Source of the DNA: an uncultured Chloroflexota bacterium
GTDB taxonomy: Bacteria > Chloroflexota > Chloroflexia > Chloroflexales > Roseiflexaceae
Length of the DNA stretch: 7,565 nucleotides
NCBI GenBank assembly: GCA_903871975.1
Contig: CAIQIY010000282.1
Coordinates: 1 to 7,565 of the forward strand
Direction of reading: 5' to 3'
A model generated the notes under the pieces. That model was not told the DNA's origin. It ran no database searches and saw nothing but the letters and a program-made list of their open reading frames with translations. The position numbers and the translations under genes were made by a program. Positions 1-6,031 of this stretch are shown one piece after another. Numbering within the stretch: position 1 is the first letter of the stretch; every line of letters begins with the position of its first letter.

Positions 1-576
1 CCCCACGAGGGCAGCGATCCGCTCTGGATGCTGATCCCGGTGATGTCGGCGCTGCACGCCATCGTCGCACGCAAGATCGACCCCCTCCAGCCAGCCGTCG
101 TCAGCCTCGGCGTCGTGCGTGGCGGCACGGTCTCGAACGTGATTCCGGCGGAAGTCTACCTCGAGGGCACGCTGCGCAGCTTCGATCCGCAGGTGCGCGA
201 GCGATTGATCAGCGAAGTCGAACGCGCGCTGGCGGTATCGCGCCACTTCGGTGGCGACTATCGGCTCAGCATCGAACGTGGCTACCCCGCCGGCCACAAC
301 GATGCCACGGTCGTCGGCTGGATGGAGGGCGTCATCGGCGATCTGGTCGGCAGCGATGCGATCGATCGCTCGCGCGCCGGCATGGGCGCCGAGGATTTCA
401 GCTACATGACCCAACGCGCACCGGGCGCGATGTTCAATCTCGGTGCAGCACTCGGCGACGGCGTGGTGCGGGCGCATCACACGCCGATCTTCGACATCGA
501 CGAGCGTACGTTTGCCGTGGGCACGGCAGTGCTGGCCGAGACGGCGCGTCGGTACCTCACGGGCGCGTTGCGCTGA
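1..576 (+). CDS. M20 family (M20D-like) metallo-amidohydrolase, 3' part only
   Basis: The gene is cut by the left edge. The reading frame is open from base 1 to the stop at 574-576 and gives the last 191 residues, about half of a family member of roughly 390-430 residues. Members are zinc- or manganese-dependent amidohydrolases that remove acyl or aryl groups from amino acids (hippurate hydrolase, N-acetyl-amino acid and indole-acetyl-amino acid hydrolases). The window opens in the lid/dimerisation domain with PHEGSDPL, then VRGGTVSNVIPAEV and EGTLRSFDP, all typical of M20D. The catalytic domain resumes with MGAEDFSYM (bases about 382-408), whose Glu is a metal ligand, and AHHTPIFDIDE (about 472-504), whose His is a ligand in the family. 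The first metal-binding motifs (HxD and EE) must lie left of the window. The stop is 19 bases before the next start, so the two genes are probably co-transcribed. The fold is certain; the substrate cannot be read from this part. Confidence 0.93.
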   Translation, partial: PHEGSDPLWMLIPVMSALHAIVARKIDPLQPAVVSLGVVRGGTVSNVIPAEVYLEGTLRSFDPQVRERLISEVERALAVSRHFGGDYRLSIERGYPAGHNDATVVGWMEGVIGDLVGSDAIDRSRAGMGAEDFSYMTQRAPGAMFNLGAALGDGVVRAHHTPIFDIDERTFAVGTAVLAETARRYLTGALR

Positions 577-595
577 ACAGAACGGGGGGCGAGCG

Positions 596-1537
596 ATGAG
601 CCAGTTGCCTTCGGCCCATGGTGGCGATGCCTGGGTGCCTCGCAGCGCATCGCTGGCCGACGAGCTCGGCAGCGTCTGGGCGTCGGTCGGCGTCGCCAGC
701 GAGGTCGGCCCGCTGCGGCATGTCCTGCTGCATCGTCCCGGCGCCGAGCTGGTGGGCATCAGCGATCCGGCGCCCGTCCTGTGGCATGGGCTGGTCGATC
801 CGCTGCTGGCCCAGGCGCAGCATGATGCGCTGGTGGCGACCTACCGCCAGCTCGGCGTGACGGTGAGCTTCATCGACGCCGGCGACCGCGCGACGCCGAA
901 CCTGTATTTTGCCCGCGACCTGTTCTTCATGACGCCGCAGGGTGCCGTGGTGTCGCGCATGGCTTCGGCGGTGCGTGCCGGCGAGGAGCGTCTGGCGGCG
1001 CTGGCGCTGGCGCGGCTGGGCGTGCCGATCCTGCACACCGTGCATTCGCATGGGACATTCGAGGGTGCCGACATCGTCTACCTGCGCGACGGCGTGGTGC
1101 TGGTGGCGCACGGGCTCCGTTCGAACCACGAGGGCTGCCGACAGGTCGCACAGGTGTTGCGCGACATCGGCCTCGAGCCGGTGATCGTGGACATGCCGTG
1201 GGGTACCGGCCATATCGATGGTGGTCTGAGCGTGATTGATCGGCAACGCGCGATCGTGCGACCACATCATCTGGGCCATTCGGCGATCGCGGTCCTGCGC
1301 CGCCTGGCCTACGAGCTGATCGAAGTTCCCGACGAGCGCGAGACGGCGGGTGGCATGGCGATCAATCTGGTGCCGGTGGCGCCGGGCGTCGTGGTGCTGC
1401 CGGCGGGCAATCCCATCACGCAGCGCGCACTCGAGCGGCGTGGTGTCAGCTGCCATGCCGTCGATGTGAGCGCCCTGATGCTGGGCGGTGGCGCGGTGCA
1501 CTGCATGACGGGCGTGGTCCGCCGCGATCAGCCGTGA
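596..1537 (+). CDS. Guanidine-modifying enzyme (amidinotransferase / arginine deiminase / dimethylargininase superfamily)
   Basis: A 313-residue protein. The ATG at 596 is chosen because a G-rich Shine-Dalgarno-like run (584-593) precedes it and because the longer frame from 443 would overlap the M20 gene and begin with non-conserved, Arg-rich sequence. Family members attack the guanidinium carbon of arginine or related compounds through a covalent thiouronium intermediate on Cys, releasing ammonia or an amine, or transferring the amidino group. Landmarks in order: HRPGAEL (46-52), substrate-binding FARD (105-108), EGAD (156-159), HID with the catalytic His (206-208), MAINL (254-258) and GGGAVHCMTG near the C terminus, with the presumed nucleophile Cys303. 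All expected catalytic elements are present, so the enzyme is likely active and cytoplasmic; I see no signal peptide. The length suits dimethylargininase or a small amidinotransferase better than classical arginine deiminase (about 410). The exact substrate is unresolved. The M20 neighbour suggests catabolism of an acylated or guanidino amino acid. Confidence 0.9.
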   Translation: MSQLPSAHGGDAWVPRSASLADELGSVWASVGVASEVGPLRHVLLHRPGAELVGISDPAPVLWHGLVDPLLAQAQHDALVATYRQLGVTVSFIDAGDRATPNLYFARDLFFMTPQGAVVSRMASAVRAGEERLAALALARLGVPILHTVHSHGTFEGADIVYLRDGVVLVAHGLRSNHEGCRQVAQVLRDIGLEPVIVDMPWGTGHIDGGLSVIDRQRAIVRPHHLGHSAIAVLRRLAYELIEVPDERETAGGMAINLVPVAPGVVVLPAGNPITQRALERRGVSCHAVDVSALMLGGGAVHCMTGVVRRDQP

Positions 1538-1585
1538 TGGTCGGTGGGCCAGCACGCCCGCGCGCCAAACCCGCCGCAGGGCACG

Positions 1586-1607
1586 GTGCGCCCATGGCCG
1601 GGCGCAC
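1586..1607 (+). terminator. Possible stem-loop between genes (no U-tract)
   Basis: An 8-base perfect stem, GTGCGCCC (1586-1593) with GGGCGCAC (1600-1607), closes a 6-base loop. It lies 48 bases after the stop of the guanidine-modifying enzyme. No T-run follows, so it is not a classical intrinsic terminator. It could be a partial terminator or a stabilising stem. In G+C-rich DNA such stems can also occur by chance, so support is modest. Confidence 0.35.
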
Positions 1608-1616
1608 GCCGGCGTG
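1605..1616. promoter_or_regulatory. 12-base perfect palindrome, possible operator
   Basis: CACGCCGGCGTG is its own reverse complement. It overlaps the 3' foot of the preceding stem, so the two structures would compete in RNA. It sits 21 bases before the ribosome binding site of the oxidoreductase gene, a plausible place for a repressor site, but no known operator is recognised and chance is not excluded in DNA of this composition. Confidence 0.2.
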
Positions 1617-1636
1617 TTGTGCGTGGCGAAGCTGAC

Positions 1637-1643
1637 GAGGAGG
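1637..1643 (+). promoter_or_regulatory. Ribosome binding site of the oxidoreductase gene
   Basis: GAGGAGG ends 5 bases before the ATG at 1649. It is the strongest Shine-Dalgarno match in the window and fixes that ATG, not the in-frame ATG at 1544, as the start. Confidence 0.85.
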
Positions 1644-1648
1644 ACTTC

Positions 1649-2671
1649 ATGACCATTCGCGTGGGCGTGATCGGCGCCGGTGCCAACACCGTGCGCTGGC
1701 ATATTCCGCGGCTACAGCAGATCGACGGCGTCGCGGTGAGCGCCGTCGTCAACCGCGGCCCCGAGTCATCGCAGCGCGTGGCTCGGCAGTTCGGCATCCC
1801 GCGCGTTCATGCCCGCTGGCAGGATCTGGTGGCCGACCCTGCGCTCGATGCGGTCGTGATCGGCACCTGGCCCTATCTGCACGCCCGGGCGACGATCGCG
1901 GCGCTGCGTGCCGGCAAGCATGTCCTGTGCGAGGCGCGCATGGCGATGGACGTCGCCGAGGCGCTGGCGATGCGTGACGTCGCCCGGGAATGCGAGCCAC
2001 TGGTGACGCAGATCGTGCCGGCGCCGTTCAGCCTGCCGGTCGATGCGACCATCGCGCGCCTGCTGGCCGAGGGGTACTGTGGTGAGCTGCTGGCGGTCGA
2101 TGTCCAGGATGGCGGCGGGTTCATCCAGCCCGACGCGCCATTGCACTGGCGCCACGATGCTGATCTGTGCGGCGTCAATGTGATGAGTCTGGGCATCTGG
2201 TACGAGACGCTGATGCGCTGGGTGGGCGAGGCGACGCACGTGGTGGCACGCGGCCGGACATTCGTGCGGCAACGGCGCGATGCCGCCGGGACATTGCGCG
2301 CCGTTCGGCTGCCTGATCATCTGGACGTGCTCGCCGATCTGGCATGTGGCGCCCAGGCGCATCTCCGTATCTCGGCGGTGCAGGGCCATGCCGGCCCGCC
2401 ATCGGCCACGCTGTACGGCAGCGCCGGAACGCTGCGCTTCGTCGATGGCGTGCTGCTCGGCGGCCGCCGCGCCGACGCTGCACTGGCACCGATCAGCGTT
2501 CCACCCCACGAGGCTGGCGCGTGGCGCGTCGAGGAGTCGTTCATCGGCGCGATCCGCGGCAGCGAGCCGGTGCGATTGACCGACGTCGACACTGGTGTGA
2601 AGTACATGCGTTTCACCGAGGCGGTTGCGCGCAGTGTGGCCAGCGGCATGGCTGTCGCACTCGAACGGTGA
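1649..2671 (+). CDS. Gfo/Idh/MocA family oxidoreductase with atypical active-site motif
   Basis: A 340-residue cytoplasmic protein of normal length for the family, which uses NAD(P) to oxidise or reduce sugars, inositols and similar polyols. The N-terminal Rossmann domain is clear: VGVIGAGAN (5-13), then the VVIGTWPYLH strand and loop (69-78) that correspond to the usual T-x-x-x-x-H, and GKHVLCE (89-95). The family normally continues E-K-P, with the Lys acting in catalysis; here residues 95-97 are Glu-Ala-Arg. The C-terminal alpha/beta domain has PLHWRHDADLCGVNVMSLG (164-182), where active enzymes usually carry a D-x-x-x-H type pair; here it reads LGIWYE (181-186). The glycine-rich turn also ends in Thr14 rather than the common Gly/Ala. 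The fold is secure. The chemistry may differ from sugar dehydrogenation, or the protein may belong to a subfamily with other catalytic residues. It follows the two amidohydrolase-type genes on the same strand but after 111 bases, so operon membership is uncertain. Confidence 0.9.
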   Translation: MTIRVGVIGAGANTVRWHIPRLQQIDGVAVSAVVNRGPESSQRVARQFGIPRVHARWQDLVADPALDAVVIGTWPYLHARATIAALRAGKHVLCEARMAMDVAEALAMRDVARECEPLVTQIVPAPFSLPVDATIARLLAEGYCGELLAVDVQDGGGFIQPDAPLHWRHDADLCGVNVMSLGIWYETLMRWVGEATHVVARGRTFVRQRRDAAGTLRAVRLPDHLDVLADLACGAQAHLRISAVQGHAGPPSATLYGSAGTLRFVDGVLLGGRRADAALAPISVPPHEAGAWRVEESFIGAIRGSEPVRLTDVDTGVKYMRFTEAVARSVASGMAVALER

Positions 2672-2713
2672 GCGACCCGCAGCACAGCGCGCAGCACCAT
2701 GCGTGCGCTGCCC

Positions 2714-2741
2714 CCGCTCCGGCGCCAGCACGCCGGAGCGG
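2714..2741. terminator. Bidirectional terminator-like hairpin between convergent genes
   Basis: A perfect 11-bp stem (2714-2724 with 2731-2741; arms CCGCTCCGGCG and CGCCGGAGCGG) with a 6-base loop lies in the 73-base gap between the oxidoreductase stop (2671) and the nuoN stop codon (2745-2747). It begins only 3 bases past the nuoN stop on the minus strand. Neither side has a T-run, so it departs from the canonical intrinsic form, but position and perfect symmetry argue that it ends or stabilises transcripts from both directions. Confidence 0.65.
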
Positions 2742-2744
2742 CGC

Positions 2745-4364
2745 TCAACGCGCCAGGACCGCCACCTGCGCGAGGTGCCATAATGGGCCGGGCAACACGC
2801 CGAGTGCGATCAGCGCCAGGGCGGCGAGCGCGAGGGTGACGGCGGTGACCGGTGCGACCGACACTGCCGGCCGCTCGCCGGCTGGCTGCATCCAGATTGG
2901 GCGCAACATGCGCAGGTAATATGCCAACGCGACGACTGTCATCGCCAGCGCGACCACGACCAGCCAGGCGGCGCCGGCCTCCCATGCGCCGACGAACACC
3001 GCGAACTTGGCGGTGAAGCCAGCGAGCGGTGGCAGGCCGGCCAGCGAGGCGATCGCGATCGTCAGCACGGTCGCCAGCAGCGGGTTGCGCTGGCGCAATC
3101 CCGCCAGATCCTCGAGGCGATCGGCGACGCCCGCCGACTGCAGCGCCGCCAGCGCGCCGAAGGCGGCCAGGCTGGCGAGCAGTGCCACTACCAGGTAGTA
3201 CAGCAGCGCCACCGTCGCCGAGTCGCGCAGCGGCGCGGCCCCGCCCAGCGGCACCAGTGCCAACGCGACAAACCCGGCTTGGCTGATGCTCGAATACGCC
3301 AGCAGCCGCCGCGTCACATCCTGGGGGAGTGCCGCCAGATTGCCCAGGACCAGCGTCAGGCCGGCGAGCAGCGCGAGCAGCGCCATCCAGCCAGTGAAGC
3401 CGGCAGAACCGGCAGCGCCCGCCACACCGGGGAATGCAGCCGTCAGTATGCGCATCAGCAGGAACACGCCGGCAGTCTTCGATGCAGCCGCCAGAAATGC
3501 CGCCACCGTCGGCGACGCACCCTGATAGACGTCGGGCGCCCAGCTGTGGAACGGCACCAGCGCCAGCTTGTATGCCGCGCCCGCGATCATCAGCGTCACC
3601 GCCAGCATGATCGCCCCGCGTTGCGTCGCATCGGCGACACGCACGGCTTCGGCGATGGCGGCGAAGCTGGTGTTGACGCGTGGCGGCCCACCATCGGCGC
3701 CACCGATGCTCGCAGTGACACCATACGCCAGGCTCATGCCGTACAGCAGCACTGCCGACGACACCACGCCGAACAGCACGTACTTCATGCCGGCCTCGGT
3801 GGCGACTGGCTGTCGGGCGCTGTAGCCCGCCATGACATACAGGGCGATCGATGCGCACTCGAGCGCGACGAACGCGATGATCAACTCCTGTGCCGCCGCC
3901 ATCGTGCACATCCCCAGCGTTGCCAGCAGCAGCAGCGTGAAGAACTCGGCCGGATGTGCGTCGGGCAGATGATCGCCAGCCAGCAGCGCGACCACCAGTG
4001 CCGCACCGATCAGCACCAGGCGCGCCATCATCGTGATGCCATCGGTCGCGAACGCGCCCAACAACGCATCGCGTGCGGCACCACCGGCCTGCAGGTTCCG
4101 CCCCAGCGACAGCAGCGCATCGAGCGGGCCGGCTGTGCTGGCGGGGGCGATGGTGAACGCCAAGCCACCCTGGACGAGGGCGACCAGCCAGATCAAGCCC
4201 AGACCGATGCTGGTGAGCTGTGCTGCAGCGCGGCCGCGTTCGCGCCGCGCGGTCGGATCATCGGCCCAGCGCTCCAGGACATCCGAGCCCAGCACCAGGA
4301 GCGCCAGTACGGCGAGCATCAATTCGGGCAGCAGCCGTGGGACATCGCTGAGTTGAAACATCAT
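2745..4364 (-). CDS. nuoN: NADH:quinone oxidoreductase (complex I) subunit N
   Basis: A 539-residue polytopic inner-membrane protein, one of the three Mrp-antiporter-like proton channels in the membrane arm of complex I. Start: two adjacent ATGs (4362-4364, 4359-4361) follow a GAAAGG element, and the first is better spaced; the frame stays open to 4487 but those extra 41 residues are polar and Arg-rich, unlike a NuoN N terminus. Key sites in order: ALECASIALYVMAGY with Glu169 in helix 5, AGMKYVLFG with Lys194, YKLALVPFHSWAPD with Lys266 and His273, AAASKTAG with Lys296, RLLAYSSISQAGF, and LAGLPPLAGFTAKF with Lys453 in helix 12. From my memory of E. coli NuoN (Glu133, Lys158, Lys217, His224, Lys247, Lys395), spacing within each cluster matches, so all channel charges are kept. 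It is longer than the usual 480-500 residues, mainly through an enlarged loop around residues 71-105. Last gene of the nuo block, 82 bases after nuoM. Confidence 0.97.
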   Translation of the reverse strand: MMFQLSDVPRLLPELMLAVLALLVLGSDVLERWADDPTARRERGRAAAQLTSIGLGLIWLVALVQGGLAFTIAPASTAGPLDALLSLGRNLQAGGAARDALLGAFATDGITMMARLVLIGAALVVALLAGDHLPDAHPAEFFTLLLLATLGMCTMAAAQELIIAFVALECASIALYVMAGYSARQPVATEAGMKYVLFGVVSSAVLLYGMSLAYGVTASIGGADGGPPRVNTSFAAIAEAVRVADATQRGAIMLAVTLMIAGAAYKLALVPFHSWAPDVYQGASPTVAAFLAAASKTAGVFLLMRILTAAFPGVAGAAGSAGFTGWMALLALLAGLTLVLGNLAALPQDVTRRLLAYSSISQAGFVALALVPLGGAAPLRDSATVALLYYLVVALLASLAAFGALAALQSAGVADRLEDLAGLRQRNPLLATVLTIAIASLAGLPPLAGFTAKFAVFVGAWEAGAAWLVVVALAMTVVALAYYLRMLRPIWMQPAGERPAVSVAPVTAVTLALAALALIALGVLPGPLWHLAQVAVLAR

Positions 4365-4446
4365 GGATCGCTTGCCTTTCGGCGCAGTGACACGCAGACG
4401 CATGGATGCGCGCACGCATCGCCGCTGCGCGTCGTGCTGGTTCTGA
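4365..4446 (-). other. Spacer between nuoM and nuoN
   Basis: The 82 bases between the nuoM stop and the nuoN start carry a small inverted repeat (GATGCG 4405-4410, CGCATC 4415-4420, 4-base loop) and the nuoN ribosome binding site (minus strand, around 4374-4380). There is no clear promoter or terminator, so I read it as a non-coding intra-operon spacer. Confidence 0.5.
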
Positions 4447-5961
4447 TCACCGCAGTGGCACCACCGGCGCCACGCGCGCCAGCGCATCGGCGATTGGTGC
4501 TACGCCGCCGGCCACGAGATCCGTGAGCAGACCCGGTGCCAAACCGACCGCCAGCAGGATCGCTGCCAGCCATGCGCCCGCCACGCGCTCCTGCCATGTC
4601 AGCCGCGGCAGGCCCGCCAGTGCATCGGGCAGCGGGCCAAAGAACACCCGACTGATCGCCAGCAGCGTGTAGCCGCCAGTGAGCGGCACCGAGATCGCTG
4701 CCACCATCGCCAATGCCGGAAAGCGCTCCCAGGTGCCGAGCAACACGCCGAATTCGGCCCAGAATCCGGCGAACCCCGGGATGCCCATCGATGACAGCCC
4801 GCCGAGCGTGAAGAGGAGTGCAGCGAACGGCAATACCTGGCGCAACCCGCCGAGCTCGGCCATCTGCCGCGTGTGTGTCCGATCGTAGAGCATCCGGCCG
4901 ACGACGCCGAACAGCAGTGCCGTGAGCACGCCGTGGGCGAACAGCTGCAGCACGCCACCGATCATGCCATTGCGGCTGCCCGACACGAAACCCAGGAGTG
5001 CCAGTGCCATGTGGCCGATCGATGAATACGCCACCATGAACTTGATGTCGCGCTGGACCATCGCCAGCGCCGCGCCCAACACCGCACCCAGCGCCATGAT
5101 TACCGCCAGCGGCGCCAGCCAGGCGGCCGCACCCGCCGGCAGCACCCCGATCGCCACGCGCAGGCAGCCATAAGCACCCAGCTTCATCATCACACCAGCG
5201 AGCATCATCGAAGCTGCCGTCGGCGCCGCGACGTGCCCAGTCGGCGCCCAGCCGTGAAAGGGGACGATGCCCGCCAGGATGCCGAAGCCGAGGAACAGCG
5301 GCAGGAACCAGCGCGCCTGGAACTCGACGGGGAACAGCGCGTGGGCACTCAGCAGCCGCAGATCGAATGTCCGCATCGCGCTGCCGAAGTACAGCGCGAT
5401 CGCCCCGGCGATCAACAGCGCGGATCCCGCCATCATGAACAGCGCCAGCTTGGTGGCCGCATACTCGCGGCGCGTCGTGCCCCAGCCACCGATCAACAAC
5501 ACCTTCGGCAACAACGTCAGCTCGTAGCACACCAGGAGTACCAGCAGGTCGAGCGAGACGAATACGGCATACGCGCCGGCGCCCAGCAGCAACAGCAGGG
5601 CCCAGTAGCTCGATTCGTGCTCGGTGATGTTCCAGCTCAACAGCGCCGCGGCGACCAGCACCACGCCGTTGAGCATCAGCATCGCCAGGCTGATGCCATC
5701 GACGCCGAGCAGATAGCTGGCGCCGAGACCGGGGAGCCAGGGCAGCTGCTCGATGAACTGATAGCGTGGCCCGCCGGGATCATAGCCGAGTGTCACCAGC
5801 AACGCCAACACGCACGACACCGCTGCTGCCAGCGTCCCGAGCGTGCGGATCAGCTGGCGGCGCGTGTCGGGCAGAAACGCCACCAGTGTGCCGGTGACGA
5901 GTGGCACCAGCCAGATCAGGCTGAGCCAGGGAACAGTTGGTGCGAGATCGACCAGTTTCAT
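4447..5961 (-). CDS. nuoM: NADH:quinone oxidoreductase (complex I) subunit M, divergent copy lacking the helix-7 lysine
   Basis: A 504-residue, multi-helix inner-membrane protein of usual NuoM length with the N-terminal helix present (WLSLIWLVPLVTG) and YLLGVDGISL (83-92), a NuoM signature. A modest AGGAA lies 11 bases before the ATG. Conserved sites: Glu147 in helix 5 (CYELTLLP), Lys260 in helix 8 (LAGVMMKLGAYG), His317 (AYSSIGHM), His343 (LFAHG) and Glu403 in helix 12 (PGFAGFWAEF). The helix-7 segment reads GILAGIVPFHGWAPTGH (227-243). Aligned on PFH, the position of the channel lysine (Lys234 in E. coli as I recall it) is Leu229, and the usual PDAH is PTGH. A basic residue, Lys153, appears in helix 5 where Met, Ala or Tyr is more common. 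The gene sits between another nuoM and nuoN, so it is a complex I subunit and not a stand-alone antiporter. It is too divergent from its neighbour for a recent duplication. It may be a structural or modified channel module in a 2M-type enzyme. Confidence 0.95.
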   Translation of the reverse strand: MKLVDLAPTVPWLSLIWLVPLVTGTLVAFLPDTRRQLIRTLGTLAAAVSCVLALLVTLGYDPGGPRYQFIEQLPWLPGLGASYLLGVDGISLAMLMLNGVVLVAAALLSWNITEHESSYWALLLLLGAGAYAVFVSLDLLVLLVCYELTLLPKVLLIGGWGTTRREYAATKLALFMMAGSALLIAGAIALYFGSAMRTFDLRLLSAHALFPVEFQARWFLPLFLGFGILAGIVPFHGWAPTGHVAAPTAASMMLAGVMMKLGAYGCLRVAIGVLPAGAAAWLAPLAVIMALGAVLGAALAMVQRDIKFMVAYSSIGHMALALLGFVSGSRNGMIGGVLQLFAHGVLTALLFGVVGRMLYDRTHTRQMAELGGLRQVLPFAALLFTLGGLSSMGIPGFAGFWAEFGVLLGTWERFPALAMVAAISVPLTGGYTLLAISRVFFGPLPDALAGLPRLTWQERVAGAWLAAILLAVGLAPGLLTDLVAGGVAPIADALARVAPVVPLR

Positions 5962-6031
5962 CGCTCACGGCATTCCTGCGCCGACGTCGGGGGTCGCCCC
6001 GCCACGCCGACGCGCTGCTCGACACCCGGGA
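5962..6031 (-). other. Spacer between the two nuoM genes, with nested inverted repeats
   Basis: This 70-base non-coding gap contains CGTCGG (5985-5990) paired with CCGACG (6007-6012), enclosing a small GGG-TCG-CCC hairpin (5991-5999), and a 10-base palindrome CCGACGTCGG (5981-5990). On the minus-strand transcript these would fold just upstream of the ribosome binding site of the second nuoM (about 5973-5977). They could shape translation or mRNA stability, but could also reflect base composition. No promoter is evident. Confidence 0.4.

Larger units (their letters stand above)
1538..1648 (+). other. Intercistronic spacer with hairpin-forming sequence
   Basis: The 111 bases separating the guanidine-modifying enzyme from the oxidoreductase hold no convincing gene. 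A frame is open through the spacer from an ATG at 1544, but the residues it adds are Arg/Pro-rich and unlike the N terminus of the family. The spacer contains a stem-loop (1586-1607), an overlapping 12-base palindrome (1605-1616) and a strong ribosome binding site (1637-1643). I see no clear -35/-10 promoter, so it is open whether the third gene is read through from upstream or has its own promoter. Confidence 0.6.

Noticed and set aside
443..595. Longer N terminus for the guanidine-modifying enzyme, starting at 443
   Set aside because: It would overlap the M20 gene by 134 bases and add an Arg-rich, non-conserved stretch; the ATG at 596 has a suitable upstream G-rich element.
557..1702. A 381-codon antisense frame opposite the guanidine-modifying enzyme
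   Set aside because: His/Arg/Gln-rich composition and no recognisable domain; it mirrors the codon bias of the real gene.
3048..3062. GCGATCGC-like words resembling the cyanobacterial HIP1 repeat
   Set aside because: Too few in the window for HIP1 enrichment; CGATCG-rich words are expected from the codon preference here.
2317..3909. A 530-codon open frame on the minus strand across nuoN and the end of the oxidoreductase gene
   Set aside because: It is low-complexity, Arg- and Gly-rich, crosses the terminator-like hairpin and conflicts with two well-supported genes.
3279..4526. Long plus-strand frames over the nuo genes (also 5233-6087)
   Set aside because: Gln/Arg/His-rich shadows of the membrane protein genes on the other strand, with no motif or ribosome binding site.
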